A DNA stretch of 12,704 bases, from assembly GCA_021323495.1 (NCBI GenBank), contig JAJQJO010000049.1, positions 1 through 12,704 of the forward strand, in the 5' to 3' direction. Under the pieces are notes generated by a model. That model was not told the DNA's origin and did not search any database. It worked only from the letters and a program-made list of their open reading frames with translations. Below, one piece after another: positions 6,987-12,704 of this stretch (positions are counted from its first letter, which is position 1; each line of letters begins with the position of its first letter). A program made the translations under genes and the position numbers. This stretch comes from Cellvibrio sp. GTDB lineage: Bacteria > Pseudomonadota > Gammaproteobacteria > Pseudomonadales > Cellvibrionaceae.

Positions 6987-9167
6987 GTGGGGCCATTTAT
7001 GACCTTTCTGCGCACATTATTTTCCCGCCGCAACTTCTGGCGATTGCTCCAACTGATATTAATCCTTGTTCTTTTAATGGGGATTAGCCTGGCGATCGGC
7101 AAGCTCTATCAAAACTGGGATGATGATCCGGATCGCGGTGCGATTGCGATGGAAAACGGTGCTCTTGGTGAAAGTTATTCGACCCCTATTTACCTCGACC
7201 AAGGCTGGGATGCAACCGATAGCCTCTGGTATTACAACACTACCCAGGGTTCGGCGCTGATGCCCTACGATTTTTTTATCGCGCTTGAGCAAAGTGATTC
7301 CACAGAGCTTTTTCGCGCTAATAAATTGATTGATAAATATCGCTACCTGCCACAAAAGCCCACCTTTTTTAATCCGGATGGTTTGCCAGTCGGTTTTGTT
7401 AAGGAATCTTATCGGGGGCAGGATTACGTCGGCCTTACTTGCGCCGCTTGCCATACCGGACAGGTGAATTACAAAGGGATTGCCCTTCGCATTGATGGTG
7501 GTCCGGCCCTGGCGGATATGGTCGGCTTTCTCGTCGACCTGGAGAAAAGCATGGCGGTCGCCTTGGGCGATGGCGAAAAAAACCAACGTTTTGTCGCCCG
7601 GGTGCTGGAGTTGAATAACACCTATTCCAATGCCGAAGCTGTACAGGCGGATTTGCAGCGTTGGGCGCGCAAAATCCGTTTGTATAACAATATCAATGCG
7701 TCAAATGTCGAGTATGGTTATGCGCGTCTTGATGCCTTTGGGCGCATTTACAACCGGATACTTGAACATGTCATTAGCCGCAACCAGGTGCGCGATGTAC
7801 TGCTCAGGGCCACTAAAACCGACGCAGGCGATATCGATTTGTTGACCCCGGCGCAAGTCGACAAAGTACTGGATGGGATCAGTGAGACCATTATCGGGGA
7901 TCTGCAATTTGCCATCATTATTGATCGCTTGATGTCGACCAAAGCGGGGTATCCCGGTCTGACTGCAGGGGATATGCAACGCATCAAGGCGCTTATTTTC
8001 AACGAGCCGAATGCACCGGTAAGTTACCCCTACCTGTGGGATATAACGCAATCCGATTATGTGCAGTGGAATGCGTTGGCGAGCAATGCCGGCGTCGGTC
8101 CGATCGGCCGCAATACCGGGGAAGTGATGGGTGTTTTTGCGATCCTCGATTGGAGTGCACACAAACGCAGTTGGAGTCTGTCTTCGTTGCTTACCGGACA
8201 GCAAAGCAAAAGTTACCAGATCGACTTCAGGTCATCGGTAGATCTGATCAACCTGTCGCGTCTGGAATCCCACCTGAGCAGCCTGACCTCTCCCGTCTGG
8301 CCGACCCAAAAAACCGACAATCCCCAACAGCAAATCGCCAATGCGATCTTCGATAAATTACCTGAATGGCAGATTGATAGCGCCAAGGTACGTCGAGGTC
8401 GCCAGCTCTATGCCGAGTATTGTGAATCCTGCCATGAGGTCGTTGACCGCACTGACCACGACCGTATAGTCGTGGCCAATGTCTCCAACATTGATGTGAT
8501 GGGAACTGATCCCGCCATGGCACAAAATGCCGTCGATTACCGGGGTTATTCAGGAAATTTTAAAAATACCTATTTGGGGGAGAGTGTCGGGCCACTGGTG
8601 ATCCAGGATCGCGCGCCAGTGGTGCAAATCCTGACGGCGGCGACCCTGGGTGAAGTGACTGCGGGACCTGATCCGGATAAATGGTGGCTGCGCTGTGCGC
8701 TGGACTGGTTGTATATGTTGGCCAAATCCTTCTTTGAAAATGAAATCAAAGCCAGTGTAAAATCCGGCAACTATCTGCCGGATACTGCCGCTGCCCCCTA
8801 TCAATCGCTGCTATCCTACAAAGCACGTTCGCTTAATGGTGTTTGGGCGACGGCGCCCTACTTGCACAATGGTTCGGTGCCGAGTATTTACGATCTGCTC
8901 TTGCCGGTGAAACGCGAGGGCGATCCAGAGGACGGCCTCTATCGCCCCACTGAATTTGAGGTGGGCAGCCGCGAGTTTGATCCGGTCAGAATTGGCCTGC
9001 GCACCCAGGGCTATGATGGCTTTACGTTCAAAGCTGACAAGCGCGGCGATTTTAATAGTGGCCACGAATACGGTACTGTCCACGCGCCCGCTATCAATGG
9101 CAAGAAACCCGAGCCAATGACCGATGCCGAGCGTTGGGATTTGGTTGAATACATTAAAACCCTGTAG
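6987..9167 (+). CDS. Membrane-anchored RoxA-like di-heme cytochrome c (peroxidase-like)
   Basis: This 726-residue protein has two covalent heme motifs: CAACH at 152-156 and CESCH at 479-483. A hydrophobic segment at ~20-38 (LLQLILILVLLMGISLAIG), preceded by arginines and without a clear cleavage site, suggests an N-terminal anchor with the hemes in the periplasm. Near the C-terminus, APYLHNGSVPSIYDLL (His627) is the loop conserved in RoxA-like and cytochrome c peroxidase-like proteins, and PMTDAERWDLVEYIKTL is the usual terminal heme-domain helix. Size and motifs fit the di-heme RoxA-like group better than classical bacterial peroxidases of ~330 residues. RoxA itself cleaves rubber with oxygen, but most relatives have no known substrate, so a redox or peroxidase-like role is the safe statement. 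The two hemes are 327 residues apart. The start is GTG, chosen because AGAGGAG is correctly spaced. The gene is monocistronic, ending in a strong terminator. Confidence 0.85.
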   Translation: MGPFMTFLRTLFSRRNFWRLLQLILILVLLMGISLAIGKLYQNWDDDPDRGAIAMENGALGESYSTPIYLDQGWDATDSLWYYNTTQGSALMPYDFFIALEQSDSTELFRANKLIDKYRYLPQKPTFFNPDGLPVGFVKESYRGQDYVGLTCAACHTGQVNYKGIALRIDGGPALADMVGFLVDLEKSMAVALGDGEKNQRFVARVLELNNTYSNAEAVQADLQRWARKIRLYNNINASNVEYGYARLDAFGRIYNRILEHVISRNQVRDVLLRATKTDAGDIDLLTPAQVDKVLDGISETIIGDLQFAIIIDRLMSTKAGYPGLTAGDMQRIKALIFNEPNAPVSYPYLWDITQSDYVQWNALASNAGVGPIGRNTGEVMGVFAILDWSAHKRSWSLSSLLTGQQSKSYQIDFRSSVDLINLSRLESHLSSLTSPVWPTQKTDNPQQQIANAIFDKLPEWQIDSAKVRRGRQLYAEYCESCHEVVDRTDHDRIVVANVSNIDVMGTDPAMAQNAVDYRGYSGNFKNTYLGESVGPLVIQDRAPVVQILTAATLGEVTAGPDPDKWWLRCALDWLYMLAKSFFENEIKASVKSGNYLPDTAAAPYQSLLSYKARSLNGVWATAPYLHNGSVPSIYDLLLPVKREGDPEDGLYRPTEFEVGSREFDPVRIGLRTQGYDGFTFKADKRGDFNSGHEYGTVHAPAINGKKPEPMTDAERWDLVEYIKTL

Positions 9168-9257
9168 TTACCAATGTTGGATCGATTACCAATGCCGGAT
9201 TTGCGCACCCTGTGATGCTGTTAAAAATGCACCCGGCAGTGTCATCAAGGGAAAGAT

Positions 9258-9309
9258 AACGCCACTTTTTGTTGTATCGCCGGTCCGGCGATCCGGCAAA
9301 AGTGGCGTT
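9258..9309 (+). terminator. Branched terminator after the cytochrome gene
   Basis: The outer arms AACGCCACTTTT (9258-9269) and AAAAGTGGCGTT (9298-9309) are perfectly complementary over 12 bp. They enclose a second perfect hairpin, TCGCCG-GTC-CGGCGA (9277-9291). A T-rich run (CTTTCTTTATAT) follows on the plus strand. It begins about 90 bp after the cytochrome stop codon. Confidence 0.72.
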
Positions 9310-9317
9310 CTTTCTTT

Positions 9318-9345
9318 ATATCGGTCATAGGAAATATCGGTGATA
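9318..9345 (+). repeat. Tandem 12-bp direct repeat upstream of the beta-lactamase-like gene
   Basis: ATATCGGTCATA (9318-9329) and ATATCGGTGATA (9334-9345) differ at one base and lie 16 bp apart start to start. They sit between the terminator and the next gene, about 80 bp before its start, where a regulator could bind. No factor is recognised. Confidence 0.45.
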
Positions 9346-9383
9346 AGAAGTAATGGTCGCATTTTTAATTACCCCCTTTTTAT

Positions 9384-9402
9384 GGCCATCGGCTGGATGG
9401 CC
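9384..9402 (+). other. Leader hairpin before the beta-lactamase-like gene
   Basis: GGCCATC (9384-9390) and GATGGCC (9396-9402) form a perfect 7-bp stem with a 5-nt loop, 23 bp before the ATG. No T-run follows, so it is not a terminator. It may affect mRNA stability or translation. Confidence 0.3.
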
Positions 9403-9425
9403 CCCAACGAGTTAGTTGTTTGGTT

Positions 9426-10970
9426 ATGCGATCAACAATGAGTAAAAATCTGTGTGCATGGATTCGCGGCATCACCACCCTCGGCCTGGTGCTAACGGTA
9501 CCCGTGGCGCTGGCATCCGGCGAAAAACGGGTAACTGTACCTATTGCCCTGCCGTTCCAGCATTCGAGTAGTATCGCTACCAGTGAGGCGGCTGCTCCAT
9601 CGGCCTCCGCGGCCACTAATGCCGTCCAACCCATGGTATTTACGGCAACTGCATCTGCAGCCTATTCTTCAGCGACAGCGCTTATTCCAGCGGTTGCCCT
9701 AGTGCCAGCAGCGATTGCCAGCTCCGCTGCGGCAAGTTCTGTTGCCGGGGAGCCGGCTCCCGGAGGCGATCCGGCCAGCCAGGTATCGGCAGCGATGGAA
9801 AAAGCGGAACCTGAATCCGCCGTTGCAATACCCGCGGTGACTACCGCGCCAATCAAGGCGCCCCGCTATCCGGTTGGTCACCCGGAAGCCTTTGTGCCCG
9901 AATTCGAGGATTACATCGCCAAAAAAGTCGCGCCTTTTGTTCCAGGGGTAGCGGTTGTGATTGTTTCCGGCGGGCAGATTAAATCGCTTAACGGCTATGG
10001 TGTTCGCCGTGCCGGAACCCGTGAAAAAGTGACTCCGGATACGGTGTTCCGCCTCGCCTCCCTATCCAAAGCATTTGCCGCGACATCGGCGAGTGTTTTG
10101 GTAAATGAAGGCGGTATCAGTTGGGACACTACCATCACATCAATGTTACCCAATGTCACTTTTAAAAATACCCGCTACGGTAAACAGCTCACCCTGCGCC
10201 ATGCGCTCTCGCAATCGTCAGGATTGCCACGTCACACTTACAGCCACTTTATCGACGAAAACATGAGCTATGCCGATATAGTTGCGCGCTTGCGCTATGT
10301 GAATTTTGTCTGCCCGCCGGGTAAATGTTTTGCTTATCAAAACGTGGTGTACAGTTTGGCGGGCGATATGATCAAGAAAAAGGCAGGCATGAGTTTTGAG
10401 CGGTACACGGAGCAGAAAATCTTCGATCCGCTCGGAATGCGTAGCGCTTCTTACGGCCTGAATAATTATAACGCCTCACCCAACCGCGCTTCCCCGCACG
10501 TTAATAATGGCAAACGCTGGATTCCTACGGCGGTGGTCGGCAACTGGTATCGCGTGGCACCAGCAGCGGGAGTCAACGCCAGCATTGTTGATATGTCGCG
10601 CTTTTTGCTCGCGCAAATGGGCAAGCGCCAGGATGTACTGCCGCTCGCGGTGCTCAACCCTATCCAGGCGCGGGTGACCCAGAACACCCCTGCGCAAAAT
10701 TATTACGGCGTGCGTAAAGCCGTGGGCAATACCGCTTACGGCATGGGATGGCGAGTATTTGATTACGGCCGCAACAAAAACTTCATCCACCACGGTGGCC
10801 ATGTAAAAGGCTTCCGTACCGAAATGGTGTTCAACCGCGATCTGCAAATCGGCATGGTGTTCTTATCGAATTCCGAAACCCGGCTTGCGCGCGATGTCAT
10901 CTTCAAGTTTCTCGACAGCTACGAACGCGCCCAGACAGCCGCACGTGAAGCGGCGAAGAAGAAAAAGTAG
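9426..10970 (+). CDS. Exported serine beta-lactamase / penicillin-binding-like protein with Ala-rich spacer
   Basis: The protein has 514 residues from the ATG at 9426. TTG at 9420 and ATG at 9438 are alternative starts; GAG at 9409-9411 suits the TTG best, so the start is uncertain. A signal peptide (LCAWIRGITTLGLVLTVPVALA) is followed by about 100 residues very rich in Ala, Ser, Pro and Val. The PF00144-type domain then carries the three expected motifs: SLSK (212-215, nucleophile Ser and Lys), YQN (304-306) and HGG in HHGGHVKGF (456-458), the counterpart of the KTG motif. The C-terminus is basic (AAREAAKKKK). The family includes class C beta-lactamases, DD-peptidases and esterases. Distance from true AmpC and the HGG motif argue against assigning beta-lactam resistance. 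It is probably periplasmic and acts on an ester, amide or peptidoglycan substrate. The next gene follows after 2 bp, so the two are probably co-transcribed. Confidence 0.85.
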   Translation: MRSTMSKNLCAWIRGITTLGLVLTVPVALASGEKRVTVPIALPFQHSSSIATSEAAAPSASAATNAVQPMVFTATASAAYSSATALIPAVALVPAAIASSAAASSVAGEPAPGGDPASQVSAAMEKAEPESAVAIPAVTTAPIKAPRYPVGHPEAFVPEFEDYIAKKVAPFVPGVAVVIVSGGQIKSLNGYGVRRAGTREKVTPDTVFRLASLSKAFAATSASVLVNEGGISWDTTITSMLPNVTFKNTRYGKQLTLRHALSQSSGLPRHTYSHFIDENMSYADIVARLRYVNFVCPPGKCFAYQNVVYSLAGDMIKKKAGMSFERYTEQKIFDPLGMRSASYGLNNYNASPNRASPHVNNGKRWIPTAVVGNWYRVAPAAGVNASIVDMSRFLLAQMGKRQDVLPLAVLNPIQARVTQNTPAQNYYGVRKAVGNTAYGMGWRVFDYGRNKNFIHHGGHVKGFRTEMVFNRDLQIGMVFLSNSETRLARDVIFKFLDSYERAQTAAREAAKKKK

Positions 10971-10972
10971 CC

Positions 10973-11827
10973 ATGAACCTCGTCACCCGGCTATTAGGGA
11001 GGCTCCATCCACGCCAGATTTTGTGTGCGCTCGACGACATCGACCGCACAGAAACGTCTTATATTCTGGATCGCCCCGCCGCCCTGCGTCGCGTCATGCT
11101 GGTACTGGCCTGTGTGTCGGTAAGTTTGTTGGTCCTCCACTACGCCAAGTTTTCCAATAATCTTTTGACGTTGCTGGGTTGGCTGGGTGAGTGGAAGGGC
11201 ATTGGCAACCAATATTATCAACAGGTATTGGTGGCAAATGGTTGGCTGGAGCTGTGCGGTTATATCTGGTGGACCCTGTGCCATTTGTTGACCTTCATTG
11301 TGCTGCCCTGGCTGGTGATCCGTTTTGGCTTCAAGCAATCCATATTGGATTTCGGCTGGCGCTGGAATCAGGTTGGACGACATTGGCGCGGCTATTTATT
11401 ACTGCTCAGTCCGATCCTGATATTTGTAGTACTGGTGAGTTTGGGCGAGGATTTCGTTAACCATTATCCCTTTTATCACCAGGCGGGGCGCAGTTGGATG
11501 GATTTCCTGGTGTGGGAGCTGCTTTATATGAGCCAGTTTGTGTTCCTCGAATTTTTCTTCCGCGGTTTTATGCTTAATGCCCTGCGTCCGGCGATAGGTG
11601 CCAACGCCATATGGGTGATGTGTGTGCCCTACATGATGATCCATTTGCCCAAGCTTGCCCTTGAAGCGACTGGCGCTATTTTGTTTGGCCTCTTTCTTGG
11701 CATTCTTGCGTTGCAATCCCGCTCCATTTGGGGCGGTGTGTTGGTGCACGCCGGAGTCGCGCTGAGCATGGATATCGCCGCCTTGCTGCGCAAACAAGAT
11801 CTTCCCGGATCACTTTTTCCCTTCTGA
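10973..11827 (+). CDS. CPBP (CAAX protease/bacteriocin-processing-like) family membrane protein with altered active site
   Basis: This is a 284-residue multi-pass membrane protein. Hydrophobic stretches are seen near 35-57, 85-112, 135-158, 178-200, 205-226, 230-250 and 254-275. The CPBP motifs can be placed: LEFFFRG at 192-198 for EExxxRG, YMMIH at 220-224 for FxxxH, and HAGVA at 259-263 for HxxxN. Motif one has Leu in place of its first Glu, and motif three has Ala in place of Asn; both His residues are kept. By comparison with Rce1-type proteases, activity may be reduced, lost or different. Family members act as intramembrane proteases in prenyl-protein processing and bacteriocin self-immunity, but many have no known role. 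The ATG lies 2 bp after the stop of the beta-lactamase-like gene, so translational coupling is likely. I see no frameshift. Confidence 0.78.
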   Translation: MNLVTRLLGRLHPRQILCALDDIDRTETSYILDRPAALRRVMLVLACVSVSLLVLHYAKFSNNLLTLLGWLGEWKGIGNQYYQQVLVANGWLELCGYIWWTLCHLLTFIVLPWLVIRFGFKQSILDFGWRWNQVGRHWRGYLLLLSPILIFVVLVSLGEDFVNHYPFYHQAGRSWMDFLVWELLYMSQFVFLEFFFRGFMLNALRPAIGANAIWVMCVPYMMIHLPKLALEATGAILFGLFLGILALQSRSIWGGVLVHAGVALSMDIAALLRKQDLPGSLFPF

Positions 11828-11890
11828 GCTTCCGCAAGGCTGCATTAATTACCGCAAACTTGTCGTTTAACACGCGCCTATCCAGCCATT

Positions 11891-11905
11891 TTTGTTTAAA
11901 ACAAA
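11891..11905. promoter_or_regulatory. Palindrome in the uvrD upstream region, possible operator
   Basis: TTTGTTT-A-AAACAAA is a perfect 7-bp inverted repeat about a central base, 60 bp before uvrD. TTGTTT within it could be a -35 box, with a TA-rich stretch (TATATGTATAT) 14-20 bp further as a -10 region. It does not fit the CTGT-N8-ACAG LexA consensus. Its function is not known. Confidence 0.3.
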
Positions 11906-11925
11906 GGTGGCTATATGTATATCTA

Positions 11926-11958
11926 GCCAGTAAAATCGCCGCAATCCTTTTTACTGGC
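11926..11958 (+). terminator. Hairpin just before uvrD: attenuator or end of the upstream operon
   Basis: GCCAGTAAAA (11926-11935) and TTTTACTGGC (11949-11958) form a perfect 10-bp stem with a 13-nt loop. TTTGGTT follows and the uvrD ATG begins 7 nt after the stem. It could end transcripts from the CPBP operon, act as an attenuator of uvrD, or block the ribosome. The U-tract is short and interrupted, so efficiency is uncertain. Confidence 0.5.
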
Positions 11959-11965
11959 TTTGGTT

Positions 11966-12704
11966 ATGGATGTTTCCCTCCTGTTAGACACGCTTAATAC
12001 TGCCCAGCGCGACGCTGTGGCAGCACCCGCGTGCAACCAATTGATTCTCGCCGGTGCGGGCAGCGGCAAGACGCGCGTGCTGGTGCACCGTATCGCCTGG
12101 TTGATCCAGGTGGAAAAAGTATCGCCCTATTCGATTATGGCGGTGACCTTTACCAACAAAGCCGCACGCGAAATGCGCGCGCGTCTTGACGAATTGTTCA
12201 GTCAGAACGGCCAACCCATCAACAGCCGCACTATGTGGGTCGGCACTTTCCACGGCCTTGCCCATCGCCTGCTCAAGGCCCATTGGCAAGATGCAAAACT
12301 GCCGCAGAATTTCCAGATCCTCGATAGCGATGACCAGTTGCGTTTGATCAAGCGCGTTTATCAAACGCTGAATATCGATGAAAATAAATGGCCACACAAA
12401 CAGGCGCAGTGGTACATCAACGGTCAAAAAGACGAAGGCTTGCGCCCGCAACATATCCAGGATACCGGTGATCCTTTTGTGCGCACGATGTTGCAGATTT
12501 ATCGCGCTTATGAAGACGATTGCCAGCGCGGGGGGATGGTGGATTTCGCCGAGATTTTATTGCGCGCCCACGAACTCTGGCTGCACAAACCACACCTCCT
12601 TGAGCATTACCAGCAGCGTTTCCCCTTTGTGTTGGTCGACGAATTCCAGGATACCAACAGCGTGCAATACGCATGGTTGCGTGTGCTCGCCGGAAAAACG
12701 GCGT
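11966..12704 (+). CDS. uvrD: DNA helicase II UvrD, 3' end beyond window
   Basis: The N-terminal 246 residues of a superfamily 1A 3'-5' helicase are present; the frame is open to the window edge. UvrD displaces the excised strand in nucleotide excision repair and mismatch repair and removes RecA filaments. The start MDVSLLLDTLN matches the E. coli protein start (MDVSYLLDSLN), which fixes the ATG at 11966. Visible helicase motifs are the Q-motif region (NTAQRDAVAAP), Walker A GAGSGKT with Lys35, motif Ia (TFTNKAAREM), the GTFHGLAHRLL segment and Walker B/motif II DEFQDTN starting at residue 225. Full length is expected to be about 720 residues. No Shine-Dalgarno sequence is visible; the bases before the ATG belong to a hairpin. 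That suggests weak or regulated translation. Confidence 0.96.
   Translation, partial: MDVSLLLDTLNTAQRDAVAAPACNQLILAGAGSGKTRVLVHRIAWLIQVEKVSPYSIMAVTFTNKAAREMRARLDELFSQNGQPINSRTMWVGTFHGLAHRLLKAHWQDAKLPQNFQILDSDDQLRLIKRVYQTLNIDENKWPHKQAQWYINGQKDEGLRPQHIQDTGDPFVRTMLQIYRAYEDDCQRGGMVDFAEILLRAHELWLHKPHLLEHYQQRFPFVLVDEFQDTNSVQYAWLRVLAGKTA

Noticed and set aside
7701..8204. 167-codon minus-strand frame over the cytochrome gene
   Set aside because: It is a shadow of the cytochrome coding frame, with no family resemblance and no ribosome site.
11911..11930. GGCTA...TAGCC imperfect palindrome considered as a LexA box before uvrD
   Set aside because: It lacks the CTGT and ACAG ends of the gammaproteobacterial LexA consensus.
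11984..12454. 156-codon minus-strand frame at the right edge
   Set aside because: It is antisense to uvrD, whose helicase motifs prove the plus-strand reading.

Overview
The window looks like chromosome of a plant-polysaccharide-degrading gammaproteobacterium, most likely Cellvibrio or a close relative. The main clue is a secreted rhamnogalacturonan lyase with serine-rich linkers and a C-terminal CBM2, an architecture typical of Cellvibrio/Saccharophagus enzymes. The partial UvrD and the polyphosphate kinase also resemble gammaproteobacterial forms. This is an inference from protein recognition by eye. No database search was run.

Layout. (1) Positions 1-975 (+): the 3' part of an exported HExxH metallopeptidase, cut at the left edge. 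(2) A strong bidirectional hairpin terminator at 997-1028 separates it from the convergent lyase gene (1046-3673, -). (3) A gene-free stretch of about 400 bp (3674-4077) holds the lyase leader and a stem-loop after ppk. (4) ppk (4078-6156, -) starts at a GTG and has a clear Pho-box-like promoter upstream. (5) A small DUF4156-type lipoprotein gene (6364-6678, -) has its own terminator. (6) A divergent spacer of about 300 bp leads to a membrane-anchored RoxA-like di-heme cytochrome c (6987-9167, +), which ends in an unusual branched terminator. (7) A serine beta-lactamase/penicillin-binding-like protein (9426-10970, +) is followed after 2 bp by a CPBP-family membrane protein (10973-11827, +); these two form a probable operon. 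(8) uvrD begins at 11966 (+) and runs off the right edge. A hairpin lies immediately before its start codon.

How they work together: most genes are independent single units with their own terminators. The lyase attacks pectin outside the cell. ppk makes polyphosphate and appears to be under phosphate control. The cytochrome and the beta-lactamase-like protein are periplasmic or envelope-facing. UvrD is a DNA-repair helicase. I see no CRISPR array, tRNA, rRNA, insertion sequence or phage gene, and no clearly new multi-gene system. The most notable signals are the Pho box, the uvrD leader hairpin, the catalytically degenerate CPBP protein and the RoxA-like cytochrome with widely spaced hemes.
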